Below, one piece after another: positions 46,201-57,918 of a DNA stretch of 64,000 nt (the first letter of the stretch is position 1; every line of letters starts with the position of its first letter). A program made the translations under genes and the position numbers. The notes below the pieces were generated by a model. That model did no database searches and was not told the origin of the DNA. It worked only from the letters and a program-made list of their open reading frames with translations. The DNA comes from Limnomonas spitsbergensis (taxonomy: Eukaryota > Chlorophyta > Chlorophyceae > Chlamydomonadales). The stretch is taken from the NCBI GenBank assembly GCA_037349105.1, contig JAYJMM010000114.1, positions 2,542,001 through 2,606,000 on the forward strand, in the 5' to 3' direction.

Positions 46201-49200
46201 AGGTGAGTGGGTAGGATACGGGGTTATCTGACATGAGGTGAGGGAGGGGGTTCTGTCATGGACAGGGGAGTGGGTAGGATACGGGGTTATCTGACATAAG
46301 AGGGGAGGGAGGGTGGTCTGTCATGGACAGGTGAGTGGGTAGGATACGGGGTTATCTGACATAAGAGGTGAGGGAGGGGGTTCTGTCATGGACAGGGGAG
46401 TGAGTAGGATACGGGGTTATCTGACATAAGAGGTGAGGGAGGGGGTTCTGTCATGGACAGGGGAGTGAGTAGGATACGGGGTTATCTGACATAAGAGGGG
46501 AGGGAGGGTGGTCTGTCATGGACAGGTGAGTGGGTAGGATACGGGGTTATCTGACATAAGAGGTGAGGGAGGGGGTTCTGTCATGGACAGGGGAGTGAGT
46601 AGGATACGGGGTTATCTGACATAAGAGGGGAGGGAGGGGGTTCTGTCATGGACAGGTGAGTGGGTAGGATACGGGGTTATCTGACATAAGAGGTGAGGGA
46701 GGGGGGTCTGTCATGGACAGGTGAGTGAGTAGGATACGGGGTTATCTGACATAAGAGGGGAGGGAGGGGGTTCTGTCATGGACAGGTGAGTGGGTAGGAT
46801 ACGGGGTTATCTGACATAAGAGGGGAGGGAGGGGGTTCTGTCATGGACAGGTGAGTGAGTAGGATACGGGGTTATCTGACATAAGAGGGGAGGGAGGGGG
46901 TTCTGTCATGGACAGGTGAGTGAGTAGGATACGGGGTTATCTGACATAAGAGGTGAGGGAGGGGGTTCTGTCATGGACAGGGGAGTGAGTAGGATACGGG
47001 GTTATCTGACATAAGAGGGGAGGGAGGGTGGTCTGTCATGGACAGGTGAGTGGGTAGGATACGGGGTTATCTGACATAAGAGGGGAGGGAGGGTGGTCTG
47101 TCATGGACAGGTGAGTGGGTAGGATACGGGGTTATCTGACATAAGAGGTGAGGGAGGGGGTTCTGTCATGGACAGGTGAGTGAGTAGGATACGGGGTTAT
47201 CTGACATAAGAGGGGAGGGAGGGTGGTCTGTCATGGACAGGTGAGTGGGTAGGATACGGGGTTATCTGACATAAGAGGGGAGGGAGGGGGTTCTGTCATG
47301 GACAGGTGAGTGAGTAGGATACGGGGTTATCTGACATAAGAGGGGAGGGAGGGGGTTCTGTCATGGACAGGTGAGTGAGTAGGATACGGGGTTATCTGAC
47401 ATAAGAGGGGAGGGAGGGGGTTCTGTCATGGACAGGTGAGTGAGTAGGATACGGGGTTATCTGACATAAGAGGTGAGGGAGGGGTTCTGTCATGGACAGG
47501 TGAGTGAGTAGGATATGGGGTTATCTGACATAAGAGGTGAGGGAGGGTGGTCTGTCATGGACAGGTGAGTGGGTAGGATACGGGGTTATCTGACATAAGA
47601 GGGGAGGGAGGGGGTTCTGTCATGGACAGGTGAGTGGGTAGGATACGGGGTTATCTGACATAAGAGGTGAGGGAGGGGGTTCTGTCATGGACAGGGGAGT
47701 GAGTAGGATACGGGGTTATCTGACATAAGAGGTGAGGGAGGGGGTTCTGTCATGGACAGGTGAGTGGGTAGGATACGGGGTTATCTGACATAAGAGGGGA
47801 GGGAGGGTGGTCTGTCATGGACAGGTGAGTGAGTAGGATACGGGGTTATCTGACATAAGAGGTGAGGGAGGGGGTTCTGTCATGGACAGGTGAGTGGGTA
47901 GGATACGGGGTTATCTGACATAAGAGGGGAGGGAGGGTGGTCTGTCATGGACAGGTGAGTGGGTAGGATACGGGGTTATCTGACATAAGAGGGGAGGGAG
48001 GGTGGTCTGTCATGGACAGGTGAGTGGGTAGGATACGGGGTTATCTGACATAAGAGGTGAGGGAGGGGGTTCTGTCATGGACAGGTGAGTGGGTAGGATA
48101 CGGGGTTATCTGACATAAGAGGTGAGGGAGGGGGTTCTGTCATGGACAGGTGAGTGGGTAGGATACGGGGTTATCTGACATAAGAGGTGAGGGAGGGGGT
48201 TCTGTCATGGACAGGTGAGTGGGTAGGATACGGGGTTATCTGACATAAGAGGGGAGGGAGGGTGGTCTGTCATGGACAGGTGAGTGGGTAGGATACGGGG
48301 TTATCTTACATAAGAGGGGAGGGAGGGTGGTCTGTCATGGACAGGGGAGTGAGTAGGATACGGGGTTATCTGACATAAGAGGGGAGGGAGGGGGTCTGTC
48401 ATGGACAGGTGAGTGGGTAGGATACGGGGTTATCTGACATGAGGGGAGGGAGGGGGTTCTGTCATGGACAGGTGAGTGGGTAGGATACGGGGTTATCTGA
48501 CATAAGAGGGGAGGGAGGGTGGTCTGTCAGGGACAGGTGAGTGGGTAGGATACGGGGTTATCTGACATAAGAGGTGAGGGAGGGGGTTCTGTCATGGACA
48601 GGGGAGTGAGTAGGATACGGGGCTATCTGACATAAGAGGTGAGGGAGGGGGTTCTGTCATGGACAGGGGAGTGAGTAGGATACGGGGTTATCTGACATAA
48701 GAGGTGAGGGAGGGGGTTCTGTCATGGACAGGGGAGGGAGTAGGATACGGGGTTATCTGACATAAGAGGGGATGAAGGGGTGAGGTGTTACGACTCCAGA
48801 AGGGGCCGTCGAGGAGGTCTGGGAGGAGGGGAGGGGGGGAGGCATTGTCAGGGGCAACTTAGGGAGTTATGTTTTTCTTCTTCATTACGGTAGATGAGCT
48901 TGGGGTTCAAATCCCCCAATCGCAACACACGTGGCTGCTCATCCTGCACCATGCACTCTCAACCATGGTAGCACGCTACGGCATGATACAGCGCAATACG
49001 GAACAAGTTCAGCCGGATTGTACTACCAAAGTGCCACGATACGGCACGATACGGTTCGATACGGCACAGGTTCAGCCGGATTGTGCTTCCATGCTCTCAA
49101 CCTTGATTCTTGAGGCCTGGAACCTTGACCCCTTACCCTTGTGCAACACACGTGTCGTACCGGACAGGCCCTCTCCGATGTACGGCAAGCTAGCGCCTGC

Positions 49201-52200
49201 CGACGACGAGGATGATAACTACATGAGCCTGACGCCTGGCACGCCTCCCACGCCTGCTATCCCCGACCACTTCCTGCCGGAGTCCCACAGGCAGCAGCGG
49301 AACAAGGGTGCGTGGGATTTGCCAGAAATGGGTGTGGATGGATTGGATGTCGAAGTATGGATGTTGATGATTTTGTATGGATACGGGGATGTGCATGAGT
49401 GGACACATGGATGAATGTATTCTTCAAGCCACGCTCAGGCGTTTTCTTCTTTTCTTTCTTTGAATGGATATGCCAGCCCTCATAATTAACGTTGTTTGGG
49501 GCTGATGGATCCATGGATTTACTAAATATCGATTGTCGACGCCAGTTTCAGTCGAAAAAACAAGATTTTTGTCTAAGAGAAAAACAATTTGATGATTTCC
49601 GGAGGGACGGCAAATAAAATCTGCGGTACGGTAAGTCGATAAATGAATTGGCGAGTCGATATGGACACCTATGTTATAAATTGCATCAAAATCGGCCCCC
49701 AAAGGCATGGAAGCACCAACTGAAAGTAGCAGTATGGTAAACGGGTTAGTTGATAAATGGATGTGCATAAGTGGATACATGGGTAAATGGACTTGCTCAG
49801 GGATAATGGATGTGTATCCTGAAAGTGGTCCTAGGCAAATGTATCACGGTACGGACAAAAGGATGAAATATGCCCTGGAGCGTGGCTGCAGGCGATTGTT
49901 CTCCTTGCTGTTGAGTCACATTGTCTAGGACTAGCCAGTAGCTACCTACCTGCATGTTCCCAGGCCAATGACTGGTGGCAAACCATTCAACTGGTGCTGC
50001 TGCCAGAAGCCTTGGCCTGCTGTCGGCTTCTCCCCCCCCCCCGGTTCCTGTGACACGCAGCCTGCCTCTGCCCGGACTGATTACTGGCGCCGGCAACTGA
50101 CTGCCCCCGCAGGCTCTGCCACCACCGAGGGGGGGGACATGATCCGCGTGTACGAGATGTGGGACGAGCTCAACAGGCAGTCTCTCACATGTCAGGATAA
50201 CCTGGCTGAGGTGAGAAAATGGGTCATCAACAGCCTGGCGGAGGTATTAGAAATGGGCTCAAAACAGCCTAGACTCTCAAAAATGTGTCTGAGGTTTATA
50301 AAATGGGCTCAACTCAGCCTAGGATCACAACAGGCTGTCTGACGTATTTGAATTGGGCTCCAGCAGCTTAGGATCACAACAGGCTGCCCGACGAATTTGA
50401 ATTGGGCTCCAGCAGCCTAGGATCTCAACGGCCTGTCTGATGTATTTGAACTAGGCTTAAAGCAGCCAAGGATCACAACAGCTTGTCTGATGTATTTGAA
50501 ATGGGCTCAAATTGACCTAGGATCTCAACAGCCTGTTTGATGCATTTACAAATGGCTCAAAACAGCCTGGCTGACATTTGAAATGTGCTGACAACATCCT
50601 GGGTCTTTCAGAACCTGGCTGGGGTGACTCCAACGGGTTATCAACAGCCTGTTTGACGTATTTGAAATGGGATCAAAACAGGTAAACCCTAAACCCTTGT
50701 CATACGCTTTTCATCCCTCCCCAGGAGAATGAGACACTCCACCAAGCCAAGCGTGCGTATGAGAAGGCGCGCTCCAATTTCTACGCCAACCCAACCGACG
50801 TCACTTTGAAAAAACGCATGGATGAAAAGGAGGGGGACCTATCTGAGGTGTGTTTGGGGGCCAGGGGCTTTGGGCGGTTCATTGTGAGCGGATGGAGGGA
50901 GGGGTAGGGTGCTCTCTGGGGTTTAATGGGTGCCTCCTCCTCCTCCTTTTGACACCTTTCCTTCCTCACAATAGTCATGGATTATTGGCAGGAAGATTGA
51001 ATACAGAAGGCAGCAGTGTGTCGCTGATGTATCCGTGTGCCACGACATGACAGTGATCTGCACCTGCATCCTTTTCCTCTGATCTGAATGCAAAGGTGGT
51101 ATCTGAGAAGCTAATTTTACCAGAAAGGTTTCAATGATCCCTTCTCCTTCTTCCCCTGAGTAGCGACTACCCCTGCCTCTGTTTTATCCCCTTCCCCTGA
51201 GTAGTGACTACCCCTTCCTCCGTTTCTTCCCCTTCCCCTGGGTAGTGACTACCCCTTCCTCCGTTTCTTCCCCTTCCCCTGAGTAGTGACTACCCCTTCC
51301 TCTGGTCCTTTCTCTGCCCCTGACGACCCCTCCATCCCATCCATCCCCTTCCACTGACGACCCCTCCATCTCCATCCCCTTCCCCTGACGAGTGACGACC
51401 CCTCCCTCACTCGCTGCCTGCCTCCTCCAGATCCGTGATCGAAGGAGGCAGATTGAAGAAAGGCTTATGGAAATAGCGGAGTACTGCCGCAACCTCCAGG
51501 TGGGGAATCTAAGAACAAGTGTGAGATGAGAAGCAACGGTTTGACATAACGTGGTGTGAGCAACGTGTTTTGGGCATGTAGAGGTCGCGGATGACTGCGG
51601 CATTTTCTAGGTGTGCAGGGAACGAGGCACCCACTCCTCATCTGCTGGAACATGATGGAACCGCGTCTTTTTTGCATTTGCCCCAATACGCCAGCGTGCC
51701 GTATGACAGCTTGGCTCAAGACGTGGTGCTAGCTCGAGGCTGGTAGCTGCCTGGGGCTGTTGCTGCAGTTATATTGTAGTACGCACCTGACCACCTGGGG
51801 CAGGCCGCTTTGTCGTTGCCGCTGGGCCAATGGGAACCGAACCTGGACCGGCCTACCACCAGTAGCCCAAGCTCAAGGGCGTGCTGCAGCAGCACGCCCC
51901 GGTGTGTAGCTGAGGCGTAGCTCAGGTGTGGCTGAGGTGTAGCTGAAGGCGCTGAAAATGAGGTCAAACACCGGCACTACGAGCTGTACAAGGAGCACGA
52001 GATGCTGCACAAAGTAAAGCACGGCACCGCCAGCCTCATAAAACCTAAAGCCTAATTTCCTTGAACCCTCGTCCTCTTAATAGGCCAAGCTCCGGCACTA
52101 CGAGCACTACAAGGAGCGCAAGAGGCTGCGTGAGGTGGAGCACCGCACCACCAGCCGGGACTTAACAATGCGATCCGAGCTGTCAGCGCGGCTGGATGAG

Positions 52201-55200
52201 GCGGAGGCGAGGAATATAGCGTTGCAGAACCTGCTGGGCAAGCAGAAGACTGCCTGCGACATGCTACAGGTGGGGAGTGGGGAGGGTGTGTGTGTGTGTG
52301 TGCTTGTAGGAGGGTTGTCAGCAGGGGGTGGGGGTGGGGGTGCGAGGCCTGTTGAGCAAGCAGACGACCGCCTGCGACATGCTACAGGTAGGGTGGGGGG
52401 AGTGTGTGTGTGTGTGTGCTGGTAGGAGGGTTGTCAGCAGGGGGTGGGGGGTAGGGTGCAAGGCCTGTTGAGCAAGCAGACGACCGCCTGCGACATGCTA
52501 CAGGTGGGGTGGGGGGAGTGTGTGTGTGTGTGTCTGCTGTTAGGAGGGTTGTCAGCAGGGGGTGGGGGTGGGGGTGCAAGGCCTGTTGAGCAAGCAGAAG
52601 ACTGCCTGCGACATGCTACAGGTGGGGAGGGGGGAGTGTGTGTGTGTGTCTGCTGGTAGGAGGGTTGTCAGCAGGGGGTGGGGGTGGGGGTGCAAGGCCT
52701 GTTGAGCAAGCAGAAGACTACCTGCGACATGCTATAGGTGGGGAGGGGGGAGTGTGTGTGTGTGAGTTTGTGCTGGGAGGAGGGTTGCCAGCAGGGGATG
52801 GTGGGGGTGAGGAAGGTGGTAACGTGCTGCACTCCGGAGGGGGAGGGGAGGGGTGCTGGCAGGTGGGGTGGGGTGGGGGTGCAAGGCCTGCTGAGCAAGC
52901 AGAAGACTGCCTGCGACATGCTGCAGGTTGGGAGGGGAGACGGGGGGGGCGATGTGCTGGTAGGAGGGTTGTCAGCAGGTGGGGTGGGGGTAGGGTGCAA
53001 GGCCTGATGAGCAAGCAGAAGACCGCCTGCAAAGTGCTGTAGGCGGAGAGGGGGGAGGAGGGGGGAGGTGTGCTGGTAGGAGGGTCACCCCAGCAGGTGG
53101 TAAGGAGCGAGGATGGGGAGGTGTGTTGGTAGAAGGGTTGCCATCAGATGTGTGGGGGGAGAGGGGTGACATGTTGCACGTGGTAGGGGCAGGGGGAGGG
53201 GTGCAGGTACGTGGGGTACGAGGGCTGCGTGAGGTGGAGCACCGCACCACCAGCCGGGACTTAACAATGCGATCCGAGCTGTCAGCGCGGCTGGATGAGG
53301 CGGAGGCGAGGAATATAGCGTTCCAGAACCTGCTGAGCAAGCAGAAGACTGCTTGCGACATGCTACAGGTGGGGAGTGGGGAGTGTGTGTGTGTGTATGT
53401 GTGTGTGCTTGTAGGAGGGTTGTCAGCAGGGGGTGGGGGTGGGGGTGCAAGGCCTGTTGAGCAAGCAGAAGACTGCCTGCGACATGCTACAGGTGGGGTG
53501 GGGGGAGTGTGTGTGTGTGTCTGCTGGTAGGAGGGTTGTCAGCAGGGGGGGGGGGGTAATGTGCAAGGTCTGCTGAGCAAGCAGAAGACTGCCTGCGACA
53601 TGCTACAGGTGGGGAGGGGGGAGGGTGTGTGTGTGTCTGCTGGTAGGAGGATTGTCAGCAGGGGGTGAGGGTAATGTGCAAGGCCTGCTTAGCAAGCAGA
53701 AGACTGCCTGCAACATGCTACAGGTGGGGAGGAGGGAGGGTGTGTGTGTGTGTGTGTGTGTGCTGGGAGGAGGGTTGCCAGCAGGGGGTGGTGGGGGTGA
53801 GGAAGGTGGTAACATGCTGCACTCCGGAGGGGGAGGGGAGGGGTGCTGACAGGTGGGGTGGGGTGGGGGTGCAAGGCCTGCTGAGCAAGCAGAAGACTGC
53901 CTGCGACATGCTGCAGGTTGGGAGGGGAGACGGGGGGGGGAGATGTGCTGGTAGGAGGGTTTTCAGCAGGTGGGGTGGGGGTAGGGTGCAAGGCCTGATG
54001 AGCAAGCAGAAGACCGCCTGCAAAGTGCTGCAGGCGGAGTGGGGGGAGGAGGGGGGAGGTGTGCTGGTAGGAGGGTTACCCCAGCAGGTGGTAAGGAGCA
54101 AGGAGGGGGAGGTGTGTTGGTAGAAGGGTTGCCATCAGATGTGTGGGGGGAGAGGGGTGACATGCTGCACGTGGGAGGGGCAGGGGGGGGGTGCAGGAAC
54201 ATAGGGTGGGGCAGGGGGAGGGGTGCAGGACTGAGCAAGCAGAAGACTGCCTGCAACCTGCTGTAGGTGGGAAGGGGGGGGGAGAGGAGGGGAGGAGAGG
54301 GGTGCTGGCAGGAGCGGTGCTAGTAGGAGGGACCCATTGGCGGATGCTGCTGGCTTGCGAGTCAGATTATATTTGTTTGGCATCGTTGGAGCCAGAAAGG
54401 TGGGGCAAACGAAATAAAAGTAAGAGCTTGTGTACTGCACAGTGAACCTCACCCAGTTTCCCAAGCATGTTTATTATATACCTCCCCCCCCTCATTTCAG
54501 GGTGTTTATCTTCGCATATCACAATATGAAGGCATAGCTCAGGTGGATTTCTGTCGCTAATGAACGAGGAGCGGCTTTGCTTGCAGCTCCGAGCCAATCG
54601 AATCGTAACCACGCGTCCCACTCGTCTTGGCCCCACCCAGTACCCCCCCTTGGAGGGTACATGCGGTACATATTGTTGCAGATGCGTTTTGCCTTCCCTT
54701 ACGATTACCATTGTTTTGGTGCGATAGGGGTACCGGTATGTAAAATTGCTGATCGATCCACTTTTAGCAGGAGTGCAAAACCTTTGGTCGAAATTTGCTA
54801 TGTGGGCAGCATTGCAAAGTAATTTTAATTGATACCCAAAGGAAGGCATTTCATGTATACAGGGGTGTACTCACGTAGCAAAACTGGTAAATTTGCATGG
54901 CCCCCACCCAAGGGAACAGCCCTAAGAAATTCAGATTCAAACGTGTCTCGTGTCTCACACGTTTTGAACCAGGTTTTGAATCAGACCTGGATAGATCTTT
55001 GTTTGTGTAACGCTTGTTTTTGTCCCCATGTTGCCACAGGCCATGCGCGGAAATCTCGACGGGGAGATCCTACAGCAAGAGGGGGAGCTGCAGGATTTGG
55101 CGGACAAGCTGCTGAAGGTACGTCCTGAAATAAAAGCACATTATCAGCCGCATGTTTCCTTTCCCAGCTGGCGCTGCAGCAGCAGCAGCAGAAGGGCAGG

Positions 55201-57887
55201 GGGGGGAGGGGCTGCAAGAGGTGGCAGATTAGCTGCTGAAGGTGCGTTTCCCGAAACGGCGTCCAAAGCCTGTCTTATTGCGGGAGAGCTACAGAGAGCG
55301 GGCAGACAGGCTGCATAGGGCATGCCTTCCTAGGGCCTAGGTGTAAAGAGAGCCCTAAACCCTAAACTAGGCCTCGGTGCAAACAGAGCACCGTTTGTTT
55401 GTGAGCAAGTGGCACGCAAGCCACTACAAAGTGTATCGCTTACCCTCACCGCCAACAAAGCCTTTGTTTGTTTGGTGTGCCGGACCAGCGCACATGCTGG
55501 AGCAGCGGACATCCCCGTGCACATTATGGACATCTTCCTGTAATGGTGGATACCAAACATTTGTATCTGCCCATAGTGCTCCCCTCACCCCACCTCACAT
55601 GAACACATCCTTGCTCAATTGCTCATAGTGCCCCCCCTCGTGACTCCCATAAAGACATGCCAGTTCATAATGCCCCCCCCCCTACACACACACAGACACA
55701 CACCGTCCATTAATAAAACCCTGTTTATAGTGTTCCCCCCCTCCCGCCTCCCGTAAACACGAACCTGCTGCTACTCGTCCCCGCTGCTCTCAGGTGACTG
55801 GTGCGAATTTTGACTCGGAGGCAAACGTCTGGGAGGCCCAGATTGGTACACCCTGAAGCCCAATTCCTGCCCCCGCTGCTTTCAGGTCACGGGGGAGAAG
55901 TTGGATTTGGAGACAATCCTCCGCCAGGCCCGGAACACTATTGCATACCTGGAGGGGGAGGTAGCCAAGCTCAAAGAGAAGGGCGTCCAGCTGACTGCAA
56001 AGCTCAATGTGAGGTGGGGGGGGCTGGGATGTTGGAGGACTTTGACCTCTGTTCCATTTTTTTATTTCAGTTGATAAGGGTTTAGGTCTGAACTTACCCC
56101 CAACCCCCGTTCAATTCCTCTTTGAGTTCCTCTGTTGTCCTTGTTGGGACTGCCTGGCCGTATCGAAATACGGTGTTGGGTGTGGGTGAAGACGCTGCGA
56201 TGGCAACTGGGTTTAGAGTTCAAGCCCTAAACCCTGCGGTGTTGGGTGTGGTTGAAGACGCTGCAATGGCAACTGTTCAAAACGCCTTGCGGTGCAGGGA
56301 GCTGTCAAAGTGCATTGCCTGACCCTGTCTGGAGGGGGGGGCGGTGTGTTGGATTACAACAGCCCTGGTATTTCAGGAGGTCCACGGACCAGTGTTCTTT
56401 AAAGTGCGCACCGGACCACATGTGGGGGGATGCAACAGGGAACCCATGGGGGGGACAGAACCTTCACCACCGGCCGTCCGAGCACCGGGGATGTCTACGC
56501 GGGATCCCCTGGGCTGCAGGCCAAGATGCAGCTGAACTGCTGTGCGCTGAGAATAGTGCTAGCCGGAACTGGGGGGGGCGCCTGTAATGATAAACTGTGT
56601 GCCAGGAATAAAGTGTGCGCTGAAGAATATATCTGTGTGCCTACGAATCGAGTGTGCTGAGATTAACTGTGCTGGGGAGGAATCGTCCTGGACAGGGGAG
56701 CTCTCAAGCCTAGCCTGGCCGTCCACCTGAAACAGGATCCTGAGATTTGTAAACTGCCGTACTGTGGCCTGGAACTGAAGCCTAGTGATCCTTATCACCA
56801 CCTAGAATCTGAGGAACCGGTCATAATTAGAAAGAAATAAATGTGCCCTTGACAGTCAGCTTCAGGCCCTGAGCCCATAGTATCATTCGTTGCACTCTGT
56901 GTTTTAGTGCGCACCCTCGACCACATTTGGCAGGTCTCGCTGGGCAGCCACCAATCACACCACTGGGTCGATGGGGACACAAGCTAAGCAGCAGGCCCCC
57001 CCTTTGATTTTCGGTATTGTTTTAGCTATATTGTAGCTGAAGCACCCAGACAGAGAGTGTGGTGTGCCCCTTGCCTGCTTGCCTGCCCCGCCTCGGGCAA
57101 GCAGGCAAGGGGCCCACCACACTCTGTGGTGTCGACTCCAACGTCGCCACCACAAGAGGTGCACGCCCGGCTTGACATGTTTTGTTGAGCAGTAAATTGG
57201 GAATCGGTGCTAAATTTCATAAACCCAGGTAATGTACCGCAATCGCTAAAAATAACTTCATTTCAATTACCGGTAAACACATCCAAAATAGAAAATAGAC
57301 CCCAGTAAACAATACACCGATGTGCCCATTTTAATTTCCATCGCCTCAGGCTGCCAACGACACCACCACTGAGGTGCGCAAGGAGTTCCAGGAGTCCGTC
57401 CGGAGCTACGAGGCTGCCATTAGGCGGATGGAGATGGACGCCTCGGCAGATCGGACCGCCTTGAAGACATCTCTGGACGAGGTGCGAGTCCCCCGGCACA
57501 CACTGCTGTGGCTGGGTAGAGCAGCAGATCACCTGTTGTTGCTGCAGCTGGGTAGAGCTGAGCACTGCTGTGGTAGAGCTGGGTAGAGCAGCAGATCACC
57601 TCTTGTTGCTGCAGCTGGGTAGAGCTGAGCACAGCTGTGGTAGAGCTGGGTAAAGCAGCAGATCACCTCTTGTTGCTGCTGCTGCTGTCGCTGTAGTTAT
57701 CATTGCTGTTGTTGCTGTTATTGAGGCCGTCCGTATTTGCACTTTTCTGTTATGGCTGTTGCGGTAGTTGTTAATGCTTTGCTGATGTTGCTGATGTTGC
57801 TGTTAATGCTGCTGCTGTGGTTGTCGTCGTTGCTTTGTTTGTTTGCTGTTGCTGCTGCCGTCGTTCCTTTTCTTGCCTTGATGTTGA

Positions 57888-57918
<31 letters not shown>

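Noticed and set aside
39858..48775. CRISPR-like regular array
   Set aside because: The 65-bp units are contiguous with no variable spacers, and the context is a eukaryotic intron.
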